Below are positions 8,693-17,694 of a stretch of 37,407 bases of DNA, one piece after another. The notes under the pieces are model-generated. The model was not told the origin of the DNA and ran no database searches. It worked only from the letters and a program-made list of their open reading frames with translations. The position numbers and the translations under genes are program-made. Numbering within the stretch: position 1 is the stretch's first letter; the number at the start of each line of letters is the position of its first letter. Origin of the DNA: Aeromicrobium sp. (lineage in GTDB: Bacteria; Actinomycetota; Actinomycetes; Propionibacteriales; Nocardioidaceae); the NCBI GenBank assembly GCA_014377785.1, contig JACMOZ010000516.1:1-37407 (forward strand), in the 5' to 3' direction.

Positions 8693-9601
8693 ATGTCCGA
8701 CCAACTCATCGAGGCCCCGAAGAAGAAGGGCAGACTTTTCGCGCTGATCGCCGTCGTTGTCGTCGTCCTGCTCGCCGCCGGATTCGTTGCCACACGCGGC
8801 GGCGATGACCAGAAGGCGATCAAGATCGGCGTGGTCGGCGCGAGTGATCCTTACTGGGCCACTTACGAGAAGGCTGCCGCAAAAGAGGGCATCAACGTCG
8901 AGATCATCGATTTCACCGACTATGCGCAGCCGAACCAGGCCCTGAGCGAAGGCGAACTCGACCTTAACCAGTTCCAGCACATCGTCTATCTCGCCGAGTA
9001 CAACGTCGCGACCAAAAATGACTTGACGGCGATCGGCGCGACCGCGATTTACCCGCTGGGCCTCCACTCCAAGAAGTACTCCTCGGTCGACGACATCAAG
9101 GCCGGTGAAACGGTTGCCGTTCCCAACGATGAGAGCAACCAGGCCCGCGGACTGCTCGTCCTGCAGTCGGCTGGACTCATCACTCTCAAGTCCGGCGGCT
9201 CGATCTTCTCCGATCTCAGCGACGTCGACGTCGCTTCCTCGAAGGTTAAGGTCAAGGCACTCAACGCGGCTCTCACGGCGACTTCGCTTGAGGACCTCGC
9301 CGCGGCGATCATCAACAACGACTTCGTGGAAAAGGCCGGACTGAAGTTTTCCGACGCCATCGCTCAGGACGATCCGAAGGATCCCAACGCTCTGCCTTAC
9401 GTCAACATTTTCGCCGCCCGCTCCGAGGACAAGGACAACAAGACCTACAAGAAGCTCGTGGAGATCTACCAGAACACGAAGGCCGTGACCGACGGTGCCA
9501 ACAAGATTTCGGGTAACACAGGGATCTTCCTCAAGACCCCTGTCAGCGACCTCGAGGCCTCCCTCAAGAAGGTTGAAAACGACACGGTTGCCCAGAAGTA
9601 G
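8693..9601 (+). CDS. metQ: Methionine-type substrate-binding protein (MetQ/NlpA family)
   Basis: 302-residue NlpA/MetQ-family solute-binding protein, the extracellular receptor of a D/L-methionine ABC importer. The mature domain begins near KIGVVGASDPYW and keeps family features such as a DFTDY-QPN segment and ELDLNQFQH. Unusually, it has no cysteine at all: instead of a lipobox it has a membrane segment at about 15-33 after three lysines, so it must be held by an N-terminal anchor (or cleaved as a plain signal peptide). Ribosome site AAGGA precedes ATG 8693. metN and metI follow with short spacing. Methionine is the family's usual ligand; related binding proteins carry other amino acids or dipeptides. 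Confidence 0.85.
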   Translation: MSDQLIEAPKKKGRLFALIAVVVVVLLAAGFVATRGGDDQKAIKIGVVGASDPYWATYEKAAAKEGINVEIIDFTDYAQPNQALSEGELDLNQFQHIVYLAEYNVATKNDLTAIGATAIYPLGLHSKKYSSVDDIKAGETVAVPNDESNQARGLLVLQSAGLITLKSGGSIFSDLSDVDVASSKVKVKALNAALTATSLEDLAAAIINNDFVEKAGLKFSDAIAQDDPKDPNALPYVNIFAARSEDKDNKTYKKLVEIYQNTKAVTDGANKISGNTGIFLKTPVSDLEASLKKVENDTVAQK

Positions 9602-9628
9602 CCGCCCGATTTCTCTGAAGGACCTTGT

Positions 9629-10657
9629 ATGGCGATCGTGGAAATTCGCAATGTTTCCAAGACCTTTCCCGCCCAGTCGCGCGGCGGTACTGACCTCGTC
9701 GCCCTCGATGACGTCAGCCTCAACGTCGAAGCCGGTGACATCTTCGGCATCGTCGGCTATTCGGGCGCCGGGAAATCGACGCTAGTCCGCGTTATCAACG
9801 CGCTCGAAACGACGACGAGTGGCACTATCAATATCGCCGGCATCGGGATCACCGGTTTGCGGGAACGCGAATTGCAAAAAGTTCGGCTCGGCATCGGGAT
9901 GATCTTCCAACAGTTCAATCTGTTCCATTCGCGGACGGTATGGGGCAACATCGCCTATCCGCTGCAAGTGGCCAAAGTGCCGAAAGCCCAGCACCAGGCA
10001 CGGGTCTCTGAACTGCTCCGATTCGTCGGGCTCGCCGACAAGGCACACAGCTACCCCGACCAGTTGTCCGGCGGGCAGAAGCAACGCGTCGGGATCGCCC
10101 GTGCGTTGGCGACCTCGCCGCGCATCCTCTTGGCCGACGAGCCCACCAGCGCACTCGACCCCGAGACGACGCAGGAAGTGTTGGCGCTGCTGAAACGCGT
10201 CAACGAGGAATTCGGCATCACGATCGTCGTGATCACCCACGAGATGGAGGTCATCAAGTCGATCGCCAACAAGGTGGCCGTCATGGACGCGGGCAGAATT
10301 GTCGAACAAGGCCCGGTCTTCGACATCTTCGCCAATCCGCGCGAGGCATCCACACGCCGGTTCGTGTCGACCCTCGTCGACGACGTACCGGCCGGGACGG
10401 CGCTCGACTCCCTTCGCCACAAGCACGCTGGCCGCATCGTCACGTTCTCGTTCCGCGACAATAGTGTTTCGCAGTCAGCAGTGTTCGCCGAGCTGATCAG
10501 CCGGCAGATCGAGTTCGAATTGATCTATGGCGGCATCGAAGACATCCAGGGTTCGACATTCGGGCACCTGACCCTCGCGCTCACCGGCGGCAAGGACGCA
10601 ATCGACCAGGCATTGACCGCCGCCGCCCGCCTGGTTGAACTGACGGAGGCACGCTGA
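9629..10657 (+). CDS. metN: Methionine ABC transporter ATP-binding protein
   Basis: 342-residue ATPase. Walker A GYSGAGKS is at 43-50, the signature is LSGGQKQR, Walker B is ILLADEPTSALDP, and the switch His lies in VVITHEM. The last 80 or so residues (from about 260) form a NIL-type ligand-binding domain, the regulatory module through which MetN senses cytoplasmic methionine and shuts down import. This two-domain layout distinguishes MetN from generic amino-acid ATPases and supports methionine as substrate. The stop overlaps the metI start by one base (TGATG). Ribosome site GAAGGA lies 27 bases after the metQ stop. Confidence 0.9.
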   Translation: MAIVEIRNVSKTFPAQSRGGTDLVALDDVSLNVEAGDIFGIVGYSGAGKSTLVRVINALETTTSGTINIAGIGITGLRERELQKVRLGIGMIFQQFNLFHSRTVWGNIAYPLQVAKVPKAQHQARVSELLRFVGLADKAHSYPDQLSGGQKQRVGIARALATSPRILLADEPTSALDPETTQEVLALLKRVNEEFGITIVVITHEMEVIKSIANKVAVMDAGRIVEQGPVFDIFANPREASTRRFVSTLVDDVPAGTALDSLRHKHAGRIVTFSFRDNSVSQSAVFAELISRQIEFELIYGGIEDIQGSTFGHLTLALTGGKDAIDQALTAAARLVELTEAR

Positions 10658-11316
10658 TGGACCGGCTCACCGAACTCCAGCCGTTGTTCTGGCAATCGAC
10701 CCTCGAAACGCTTTACATCGTCGGCATCACGTTGCTGATCGGGGGGCTCGGCGGACTTATCCTCGGCGTTTCGCTGTATGTCACCCGCCGGGGGAACATC
10801 CTCGCCAATCGCTACGTCTTTTTCATCCTCAACGTGGTGGTTAACTTCTTCCGGCCGATCCCGTTCGTCATCTTCATCGCCGCCGCCCAACCGCTGGCCC
10901 GCATCGTTGTCGGCATAGGGATTGGCAACAGGGCGATCATCTTCGCCTTGTCGGTGGCGGCGGCCTTCGGCATCAGCCGCATCGTCGAGCAGAACCTGGT
11001 GAGCGTCGATCCCGGTGTCATCGAGGCGGCCCGGTCGGTCGGCGCCGGTCGGTTGCGAACAGTGTTGACGGTCCTACTCCCCGAAGCACTCGGGCCACTC
11101 ATCCTCGGCTACACCTTCGCGTTCGTCGCGATCGTCGACATGTCCGCGGTCGCCGGTGTGGTCGGTGGTGGGGGGCTGGGCGACTTCGCCCTGGTCTACG
11201 GCTACCGCCAGTTCGACCCGGTGGTCACTTGGGCCGCCGTCCTCGTGATCGTGATCCTGGTCCAGGTCGTGCAGTTCGCCGGCAACAGCTGGGCCCGAAA
11301 AGCGCTGAGGCGCTGA
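10657..11316 (+). CDS. metI: Methionine ABC transporter permease
   Basis: 219-residue inner-membrane permease with about five membrane segments. The cytoplasmic EAA loop is EAARSVGAGRLRTVLTVLLP, which contacts MetN. Length matches MetI proteins (about 217-220). It completes metQ-metN-metI and is the last gene before a convergent region with a long palindrome. Start overlaps the metN stop by one base. Confidence 0.9.
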   Translation: MDRLTELQPLFWQSTLETLYIVGITLLIGGLGGLILGVSLYVTRRGNILANRYVFFILNVVVNFFRPIPFVIFIAAAQPLARIVVGIGIGNRAIIFALSVAAAFGISRIVEQNLVSVDPGVIEAARSVGAGRLRTVLTVLLPEALGPLILGYTFAFVAIVDMSAVAGVVGGGGLGDFALVYGYRQFDPVVTWAAVLVIVILVQVVQFAGNSWARKALRR

Positions 11317-11367
11317 CCCCGCCCTCCCCACCCCCGCGACCCCGCCCCGCGAGCGGCGCCCACCCCG

Positions 11368-11425
11368 CGAGTGGCGCAAGTTCGGGGTGTTCGCCCGCGC
11401 GAACACCCCGAACTTGCGCCACTCG
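11368..11425. repeat. Long perfect palindrome (25-bp arms), REP-like
   Basis: The arm 11368-11392 (beginning CGAGTGGCGCAAGTTCGG) is an exact reverse complement of 11401-11425, with an 8-base GC loop. A further partial copy, GTGCGCCACTCG, lies at 11435-11446. It lies between the convergent metI and tryptophan dioxygenase genes, so it could end transcription from both sides. It shares its core with the degenerate repeat at 93-180. Confidence 0.85.
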
Positions 11426-11464
11426 ATCACAGATGTGCGCCACTCGGCGGGGGCGTGGGAGTGT

Positions 11465-12307
11465 TTACTCGCCGATGTGGGTGCGGACTTCCAGCAACTC
11501 GGGGAAAAAGGTCAGGTCGAGGGCCTTTCGCAAGAAGCTGACGCCGCTTGATCCGCCGGTGCCGCGCTTGAAGCCGATGATGCGCTCGACGGTCTTCATG
11601 TGACGGAACCTCCACAGCTGGAAGCTCTCCTCGACGTCGACGAGTTCTTCACACATCTCGTATGCCTGCCAATGCGCGTCCAGATCGTCATAGATCGTCT
11701 TGAACACTGCGACGACCCCGTCGTGGCGCTCATACGGCTGGGAGAAATCGCGGTCGATGACATCGGCCGGTAGGTCGTAGCCGGCCCGGTCGAGCGAACG
11801 CAGGAACTCCTCATACAGGCTCGGCGCCGCGAGGTCCGCCGCGAGTGGCTCGTGCAACGCTGGGTCGTGGGCGAACACCTTGAGCATGCCGGCATTCTTG
11901 TTGCCCAGCAGGAATTCGACGGTGCGGTATTGCGGCGACTGGAAGCCCGAGGCTTTGCCGAGCTGGTCACGGAACTGGACGTATTCGATCGGGGTCAGCG
12001 TCTCGAGCACCGACCATTGCTCGAACATCTGCCGCTGGATGACCTTGATTCGGGCGAGCCGCTTGAGTGCCGGCGGTATGTCGTCGACGGCGATCAGTGC
12101 CATCGCGGAGCGGAGTTCGTGAATGAGTTGCTTGAGCCACAGCTCGGTGACCTGGTGCTGGATGATGAACAGCATCTCGTCGTGGTGATCGGAGACCGGT
12201 TGCTGGGCAGCCAGCAGGGTCGGCAGTTGGAGATAGCTCGCATAGGTCATCTCGTCGCGAAGATCGGTCGCGACGCCTTCTTCGATCGGCCGGAAAGACT
12301 CATTCAT
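11465..12307 (-). CDS. kynA: Tryptophan 2,3-dioxygenase
   Basis: 280-residue heme enzyme that opens the tryptophan indole ring to N-formylkynurenine, the first step of the kynurenine pathway. Compared with the Xanthomonas enzyme, the key residues appear with a constant offset of four: F47, H51 (FIIQHQ), Y109, R113 (EYVQFR), T250 (GTGGSSG) and the heme ligand H236 ([20 protein letters not shown], residues 233-252). All are present, so it should be active. The frame is open to 12394, but ATG 12307 ([11 protein letters not shown]) fits the family's length. No kynureninase or formamidase is adjacent, so the product must be processed by genes elsewhere. Symbol kynA is used for bacterial TDO. Confidence 0.93.
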   Translation of the reverse strand: MNESFRPIEEGVATDLRDEMTYASYLQLPTLLAAQQPVSDHHDEMLFIIQHQVTELWLKQLIHELRSAMALIAVDDIPPALKRLARIKVIQRQMFEQWSVLETLTPIEYVQFRDQLGKASGFQSPQYRTVEFLLGNKNAGMLKVFAHDPALHEPLAADLAAPSLYEEFLRSLDRAGYDLPADVIDRDFSQPYERHDGVVAVFKTIYDDLDAHWQAYEMCEELVDVEESFQLWRFRHMKTVERIIGFKRGTGGSSGVSFLRKALDLTFFPELLEVRTHIGE

Positions 12308-12428
12308 GAGGCCACGGTATGCGCCCGGTAGCCGAAGCGTGAGATTGACCGGGACGAAAAGTTCAGCGTTCGCCTCAATTCGTCGCCTCGCCAAGGCGAC
12401 AACGGCCTGCGCATCGTCAGCACCTCCA

Positions 12429-12451
12429 CCCCCGGAGTGAGTGTCCGGGGG
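12429..12451. terminator. Hairpin downstream of the minus-strand membrane protein gene
   Basis: CCCCCGGA (12429-12436) pairs perfectly with TCCGGGGG (12444-12451) across a 7-base loop. It lies about 50 bases past the stop of the membrane protein (12502) in its direction of transcription and upstream of kynA. There is no T tract. Confidence 0.5.
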
Positions 12452-12501
12452 CTGCGCCGTTCGGGATCACGGGAGGTTCGCGCCCCATGATGCAGGGAGG
12501 C

Positions 12502-13665
12502 TCACGGAGTGTCCCCTGTGCCACATGTCGCGCAGCGACCACGTCGTCGCAACCAGTACGCGTACGCCGTGGCGGCCAACGAAAGCGACCAGAGAGGCCA
12601 GAACATCTCAGGGATCCAAGCCGCCAGGTCGGACGTCCCACCCGGGAATGCGTTGGTCAACCCGCCTGAAATGCGCAATCTGACGAACATCAGGCCGGCT
12701 GACATCACGATGAACGAGACGATGGAAGCCGGAATGATCGCGACGCCGATCGGCACTGGCCGTCCGTGGAGGCGTGGGATCCAGCGCGGCCACAATTCTC
12801 CCCATGGTCGGACCAGTCCGAGAGTCAGAATCGCTCCACCGATGCCGAGTAGCCCGAGCGCCGCCCCGGCATACCGTTGACTGCCGATCTCATCGAGGAG
12901 GTCTTGGCTCACACCAAGGGGGATGCCGAGAGCCCACGCGATCCGTGTCGTCGCATAGCCGACGGGGATGGCGATCGCGATGCCTGCCGTCCAGCGGCCC
13001 CAGCGGACTGCGCTTTCAGCCGTCGCCCATGGGCGAGCCCGGTCTCTACGACCGCACCGCCGGCAGGCAATGTTTGCGAGTCGCCATTGGGAGAGGGCCG
13101 TGGCCAAAAACGCTGAGCCGGCCAGAGCCAGGATCAGGAGGTTGACAATCGGCCACGACAACACGAGGCCCCACGAAGCGCTCGTGTCGACACCAAAGAT
13201 CGTCATGACGGTGAGAATCGGTACATACCCGACTGCGGCAAGGATTCGGAAATCGGGGATCACCAGCGCGAGAACGATGCCGATCAGCGCTCCGAACACA
13301 GCGCTGACGCGAAGGAGCCCAGATCCCCGCTCCGGTCGGCGAGCCAGCGTCACGATCGTCGCGGTCACAGCGAGTCCTGCGACAGCCGTACCGATCACAA
13401 GCCATGCGGCCGTCTGCTGTTCGACGCGAGTGAGCAGGTTGACTCCGGACGGGTCCTGGGAACGGTCCCAGGGAAAGCTGCCTCTTCCGTTGAGCCACAG
13501 GATGCCTTGGACCAGGTAGGCGATTGACCAGACCGCGGCGGCTTGCGGTGCCCACCGCATCCATCTCGGAGCCGGAATCGGTGTTGATTGTTTCGCCGGT
13601 ACCGAATCTTTCGGCACCGTTGTGGTCTGCGTTGTCACGTCGAGTCCCCCTGTCACGTCGCTCAT
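12502..13665 (-). CDS. Polytopic membrane protein of unknown function with two CxxC motifs
   Basis: 387-residue integral membrane protein; I do not recognise the family. An N-terminal polar stretch of about 40 residues is followed by roughly nine hydrophobic segments. Two CxxC motifs stand out: CRRCGRR in a basic loop after the fifth or so segment, and CATCGTGDTP at the extreme C-terminus. These could form one metal site or a redox pair. It lies downstream of a response regulator and sensor kinase on the same strand, with a 96-base gap, so it may belong to or be controlled by that system (inference). ATG 13665 is chosen over an upstream TTG at 13698; neither has a strong ribosome site. Confidence 0.65.
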   Translation of the reverse strand: MSDVTGGLDVTTQTTTVPKDSVPAKQSTPIPAPRWMRWAPQAAAVWSIAYLVQGILWLNGRGSFPWDRSQDPSGVNLLTRVEQQTAAWLVIGTAVAGLAVTATIVTLARRPERGSGLLRVSAVFGALIGIVLALVIPDFRILAAVGYVPILTVMTIFGVDTSASWGLVLSWPIVNLLILALAGSAFLATALSQWRLANIACRRCGRRDRARPWATAESAVRWGRWTAGIAIAIPVGYATTRIAWALGIPLGVSQDLLDEIGSQRYAGAALGLLGIGGAILTLGLVRPWGELWPRWIPRLHGRPVPIGVAIIPASIVSFIVMSAGLMFVRLRISGGLTNAFPGGTSDLAAWIPEMFWPLWSLSLAATAYAYWLRRRGRCATCGTGDTP

Positions 13666-13761
13666 TCGGCGTCGTGCATTAAGACTCGCGGACCACAACG
13701 GGCCGGGGCATCAGCACGAGGTCGTCAGGGCATCAACCTTGAGGATGATTTCTGCGGACAT

Positions 13762-14424
13762 TCACTGGCCTGGACGGATCAGTCCCGACTCGTACGCGAG
13801 GACGACGGCCTGCACCCGATCGCGAAGCCCAAGCTTGCTGAGTACGCGGCCGACATGGGTCTTCACCGTGGCCTCGGAGAGGAAGAGCCGACCGGCGATC
13901 TCGGCGTTCGAGGCACCGCTGGCCACTTCGAAGAGGACTTCGCGCTCGCGATCGGTGAGACGGGCGAAGCGATCGGGTTTCGTCATGCCCACCGACAGTT
14001 CCGAGGCGATGTGGTCCAGAAGTCGCCGGGTCGCCGAAGGGGCAATGACGGCGTCACCTGAATGGATACTTCTGATCGCTCCGATGAGATCCTCGGCGGG
14101 AGCGTCTTTGAGCAGGAATCCACTCGCACCAGCCTGGAGTGCTGCGAAGGCGTGTTCATCGAGGTCGAATGTCGTGAGCACGATGACCTGCGGTGCGCCG
14201 GGGCGTGCGAGCAGTTGCCGTGTCGCCTTGACGCCATCAAGGCGCGGCATCCGCACGTCCATCAACACGATGTCGGCAGAGGTTGCCCGCAACAACTCGA
14301 GAGCCTCGATTCCGTCGCTGGCTTCGCCCACCACGCGAAGGTCGTCCTGGGAGTCCACGATCATGCGCAACCCGGTGCGAACGAGGGCCTGATCGTCGGC
14401 GATGACCACGCGGATCGGAGTCAC
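13762..14424 (-). CDS. LuxR/NarL-family response regulator
   Basis: 220-residue response regulator. The receiver domain spans about 1-120, with acidic residues D10/D11, phosphoacceptor D56 in LMDVRMP, T84 and K106. The C-terminal LuxR-type helix-turn-helix (about 155-215) contains LTDREREVLFEVASGASNAE and SEATVKTHVGRVLSKLGLRDR. The reading frame is open to 14601, but the GTG at 14424 overlaps the kinase stop (GTGA), and the residues before it are Arg-rich and unlike a receiver N-terminus. It pairs with the kinase immediately upstream. The likely target is its own operon or the membrane protein downstream; no binding site was identified. Confidence 0.92.
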   Translation of the reverse strand: MTPIRVVIADDQALVRTGLRMIVDSQDDLRVVGEASDGIEALELLRATSADIVLMDVRMPRLDGVKATRQLLARPGAPQVIVLTTFDLDEHAFAALQAGASGFLLKDAPAEDLIGAIRSIHSGDAVIAPSATRRLLDHIASELSVGMTKPDRFARLTDREREVLFEVASGASNAEIAGRLFLSEATVKTHVGRVLSKLGLRDRVQAVVLAYESGLIRPGQ

Positions 14425-15725
14425 TGCTGCGCCTCCCCGGTCGTCGTGACTGATGACGGTATGCGCGCGTGGACCCGATAGCCGCCGACTTCGTGAACCC
14501 CGACCTTCAGCTGGCCACCGATCAGCTCCACCCTTTCGCGCATACCGGCGAGGCCGCGGCCACCATTGTCCGCAGGATTGGTTGCCCGCCCGTCGTCGCA
14601 TACGTCGATGGTCAGCCCGGCCGAGGACCAGATCAGGGTGATGTCAACACTGGCACCAGGCCCCGCGTGCTTCACCACATTGGTCAGCGCTTCCTGCACG
14701 ACCCGGTATGCCGCCAACTCGCCCGTTCGGCCGAGGTCTGTTCTGCTGCCGCGTTCGGTCATCTCGATCGATGTGCCGGCTGCACTGACTCGGTCGACCA
14801 ACGCTCCCAGATCGGAGAGTGCGGGCTGCGGTGATCGTGCCCCCTGTGACTCAGCCCGGCCTGAAAGGTCCGCGCTTCCCAACACGCCCAACAGACCGCG
14901 CATCTCGGTGAGCGCGCTTCGGCCGGTTGTCGCAATTGTTGAAAACACTGGCCCGGCGATCGACGGATCGCGCTCCACGGCAAGCCGGCCGCCCTCGGAC
15001 TGGCTGACCATCACCGAAAGGGAATGAGCGATGACGTCGTGCATTTCACGGGCGATCCGGCTTCGCTCCAGGGCAGTTGCTCTCTCGGTTTCGTGCACGC
15101 GGTCCTGTTCAGCGCGCAACGATTGTTCTTCCAGCGCGCCGACATAGGCCTCGTGAACGGAACGAAATCGACCGAGGGCCCATGGTGCGATGACCGACGC
15201 GAGCATGGCACCTGAGATGAATAATCGCCACGCATTGCCCGTCGGGACTCCGGTAGTCAGGTTTCCCGGTTCCCACAGCCGAACCGCTGTGATCGTCGAC
15301 CCGACAATGGCAACCAGCAAGGCAATCCGGGGTTCGCGCCCGCGTCCGTACATCGCAACCGAATACAGAATCACGGGAAAGGCGATCGAGCAGGGAAGGA
15401 GAATTGGGGCGAATTCACTGCCCATCTGAATTGCGGCCTCACCTCCGAGGGCTGGTGCAATAACGAGGACGAGCATGGCCAGCGATACGACGGCAAAGGC
15501 TGCTTTCATCCGGGCCCGTCGCAAGGCAACGCAGGCATGAATGAGGACGATCAGCACGATCAGCGCGAGTCGCCCCTGCAGTTGCCAGTCCGAATTCCAG
15601 GTCAGGCTCACGCTCGTCGGCAGGGCAATCAACGCGACGATGGCCGCAATCGCGACGTCAACGGCCATCGGCCTACGCCGCAGCCAAGAGTCCGCCGCGA
15701 TCCTGCCGTTGATTTCTCGAGCCAC
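14421..15725 (-). CDS. Two-component sensor histidine kinase (HisKA_3 type)
   Basis: 434-residue kinase. The N-terminal half (about 20-190) is a membrane region with six or so segments and little extracellular domain, suggesting it senses within or near the membrane. A coiled linker (190-220) leads to the HisKA_3 dimerisation domain with phosphoacceptor H229 in AREMHDVIAHSLS. The ATPase domain has N349 in ALTNVVKHAG and the glycine motif GRGLAGM at 389-395. The chosen GTG start at 15725 has AGGA 7 bases upstream. Kinases of this DesK/NarX-like type in actinobacteria often control transporters or envelope-stress genes. Cognate regulator overlaps by 4 bases. Confidence 0.9.
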   Translation of the reverse strand: MAREINGRIAADSWLRRRPMAVDVAIAAIVALIALPTSVSLTWNSDWQLQGRLALIVLIVLIHACVALRRARMKAAFAVVSLAMLVLVIAPALGGEAAIQMGSEFAPILLPCSIAFPVILYSVAMYGRGREPRIALLVAIVGSTITAVRLWEPGNLTTGVPTGNAWRLFISGAMLASVIAPWALGRFRSVHEAYVGALEEQSLRAEQDRVHETERATALERSRIAREMHDVIAHSLSVMVSQSEGGRLAVERDPSIAGPVFSTIATTGRSALTEMRGLLGVLGSADLSGRAESQGARSPQPALSDLGALVDRVSAAGTSIEMTERGSRTDLGRTGELAAYRVVQEALTNVVKHAGPGASVDITLIWSSAGLTIDVCDDGRATNPADNGGRGLAGMRERVELIGGQLKVGVHEVGGYRVHARIPSSVTTTGEAQQ

Positions 15726-15938
15726 ACATTGATCCTAGGTGCCTTCGCGTGGCGCCACCTGAATCGGCGAGTCCCCGGACTCAGCTGACGGTCGTGAGAG
15801 ACCTGGCCGTCCGCCTTTTCTGCGACGAACGCGGTGAGTCCCTGAGCAGGTCGTCCCAGCGGCCCTCCGCAGTCAGCTTGCAATTTTTCGCGACGCTACC
15901 CGAGTGCCCCCACACCATCAGTCAACATGGACTCCCCT

Positions 15939-16412
15939 TCAGGAGCTTGCGGAGCTGTCCCAATATTCGGCCATGAGCTCGCTGGACCAGGCCGGCTGGC
16001 GCACCTCGCCGCGAGGGGCGAACTCGACCATGTAGGGCTTCACATCGATGACCGGCGTTCCATCGATCGCGTCGAGGGAGCGTACGGAAAGGGTGAGGCC
16101 GTCGACGCCGAGCAGGCGGCAGACCGTGACTCCAATGCGGTTGGGCCGACCCTTTGCACGTTGAGCGAAGATGCCGACCTTCGGCCAGTCTTCGTTGCCT
16201 CGCGGGTGCCGGGCAGCAGTCTGTACGTTTTGCGGATCGACCCGGTCGAAGACATAGACGACTTCGACGTGGGAAAACGCGTCCAAACCACGAACCGCGT
16301 CCTCGGTGAAGCGTGATCCATCGAGCGTGATTGTTGAGATGATTGAGTCCCAGTCGTCGTCGAGAGGCTCTGTCCGTGGCGAGCTGACTTGTCCGATTGC
16401 TTGCATCTCCAT
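15939..16412 (-). CDS. TrmO/TsaA-domain protein (putative SAM-dependent tRNA methyltransferase)
   Basis: 157-residue single-domain TsaA/TrmO-like protein. Family motifs are GIFAQRAKGRPNRIGVTVC (family GxFxTRSPxRPNPIG) and DAIDGTPVIDVKPY. E. coli TrmO N6-methylates the threonylcarbamoyl-adenosine at tRNA position 37 using SAM and has an extra C-terminal domain; this protein ends soon after the core domain, so it represents the short form, whose activity is less certain. An in-frame ATG also exists at 16406. It follows the ROK regulator gene on the same strand after 89 bases, with no obvious functional tie. Confidence 0.8.
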   Translation of the reverse strand: MEMQAIGQVSSPRTEPLDDDWDSIISTITLDGSRFTEDAVRGLDAFSHVEVVYVFDRVDPQNVQTAARHPRGNEDWPKVGIFAQRAKGRPNRIGVTVCRLLGVDGLTLSVRSLDAIDGTPVIDVKPYMVEFAPRGEVRQPAWSSELMAEYWDSSASS

Positions 16413-16501
16413 GGCCCCATGCTGGCAGGTCGGTCAAGTCACGAAGACACCTGGCCGATCAGGCGGCACGCTCGACGACGAGCGGCCGCAACGTTCTCGG
16501 C

Positions 16502-17653
16502 CTATGACGGCAACTCAACCGCTTCGAGGGCAAACAAGAGGCTGCCGATGGCCGAAGACTTGTCACCGAGGGCGGCCCGTTCTACGCGCACGGTCTTGGC
16601 CACCGGATCGAGCGCGTGGCGGCGAATGCCGTTGTGTACGCCGTCGAAGAGCAGGTCGCCGGCGGCGATCATGTCGCCGCCGATGACGAAGAGTTCGAGA
16701 CCGAGAACGTTGGCGAGGATGGCTGCGGCACGGCCCAGATAACGGCCGGAGTCCTCGATGAGCCGCTTTGCGCCGGTGTCGTCGCCGAGCGCGAGCGCTA
16801 TCAGTTGTGAAGTGGTGATGTCGGGTTGGCGGCCGGCGAATTGCGCGACCAGCGCATCGGCGCCGGCATAGGCTTCGAGGCAACCGCGGCTGCCGCAACG
16901 GCACAGCGGACCGTTTTCGTCCATCGTGAGGTGGCCGATTTCACCGGCAGTGCCGAGCCCTCCCCGAAAGACCTTGCCGTCCAGGATGAGTCCGCAGCCG
17001 ACGCCGGAGGAGATCTTGAGGTAGGCCATCGAGGCGCTTCCGACACCGATGCCGACGGCCGATTCGGCGAGCGCGCCGAGGTTGGCGTCGTTGTCGACGA
17101 GGGTCGGAACGCCGAATGTCTCAGTTGCGATTTCGGCAGCGTTGATGCCGACCCAGCCCGGCAGGATCGAGCCCGAATCGATGATTCCGCTGTTGCCGAT
17201 GGGCGCCGGCAAGCCCATGCCGACGGCGCGAAGTTCGGAGCGGGCGGCGCCCTGGCCTGCGAGAAGCTTGTCGAGGAGTTCGCTGGCGAGGGCCAGGCCC
17301 TCGGAGTGTTCGTGTTGGCTCTTGAGTGGCCGGACGACGGTCGCCAAGACGCCTCCTGAGAGGTCACCGAGAGCGATCTGCAAGTGCGAATGGCCGAAGT
17401 CGACGCCCGCAACCAGTCCGGCTCCGAGGGAAATTTTGACCTGGGCGCCGCGACGACCGGCACCACTTTCGGATTCAAGGAAGCCAGCCGCAGAGAGTTC
17501 TTTCACGATGTTAGAGACAGTCGCCGGGGCGAGTTGGGTTGCGCGGGAGATCTCGGCCTGACTGAGTTCGGATCCGGTGGATGCGCGCAGCGCCTCGACG
17601 ACACGGCGTTGGTTCGCCGTACGCAGGGAAGCGGTGGATCCGGGGGCTGACAT
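16502..17653 (-). CDS. ROK-family transcriptional regulator
   Basis: 383-residue ROK protein. An N-terminal winged helix (about 10-65) precedes a sugar-kinase-like domain beginning GVDFGHSH at 83-90. The zinc motif is GEIGH at 237-241 and CRCGSRGCLE at 251-260, giving H241, C251, C253 and C258 as likely ligands. The VDNDAN at 186-191 keeps the Asp used by ROK kinases, so sugar binding is expected. It is divergent from the sugar ABC importer at 17825, and the family (XylR, NagC-like) commonly represses such neighbours and lets go on sugar binding. Repression of this importer is inferred. Confidence 0.9.
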   Translation of the reverse strand: MSAPGSTASLRTANQRRVVEALRASTGSELSQAEISRATQLAPATVSNIVKELSAAGFLESESGAGRRGAQVKISLGAGLVAGVDFGHSHLQIALGDLSGGVLATVVRPLKSQHEHSEGLALASELLDKLLAGQGAARSELRAVGMGLPAPIGNSGIIDSGSILPGWVGINAAEIATETFGVPTLVDNDANLGALAESAVGIGVGSASMAYLKISSGVGCGLILDGKVFRGGLGTAGEIGHLTMDENGPLCRCGSRGCLEAYAGADALVAQFAGRQPDITTSQLIALALGDDTGAKRLIEDSGRYLGRAAAILANVLGLELFVIGGDMIAAGDLLFDGVHNGIRRHALDPVAKTVRVERAALGDKSSAIGSLLFALEAVELPS

Positions 17654-17694
17654 ACCGACACATTAAGGGCAACACCCCCGTAGCCGTCAAGACC

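Noticed and set aside
15769-15782. GAGTCC-CC-GGACTC dyad upstream of the sensor kinase
   Set aside because: Only 6-bp arms in GC-rich DNA; could be an operator but there is no second copy or matching promoter.
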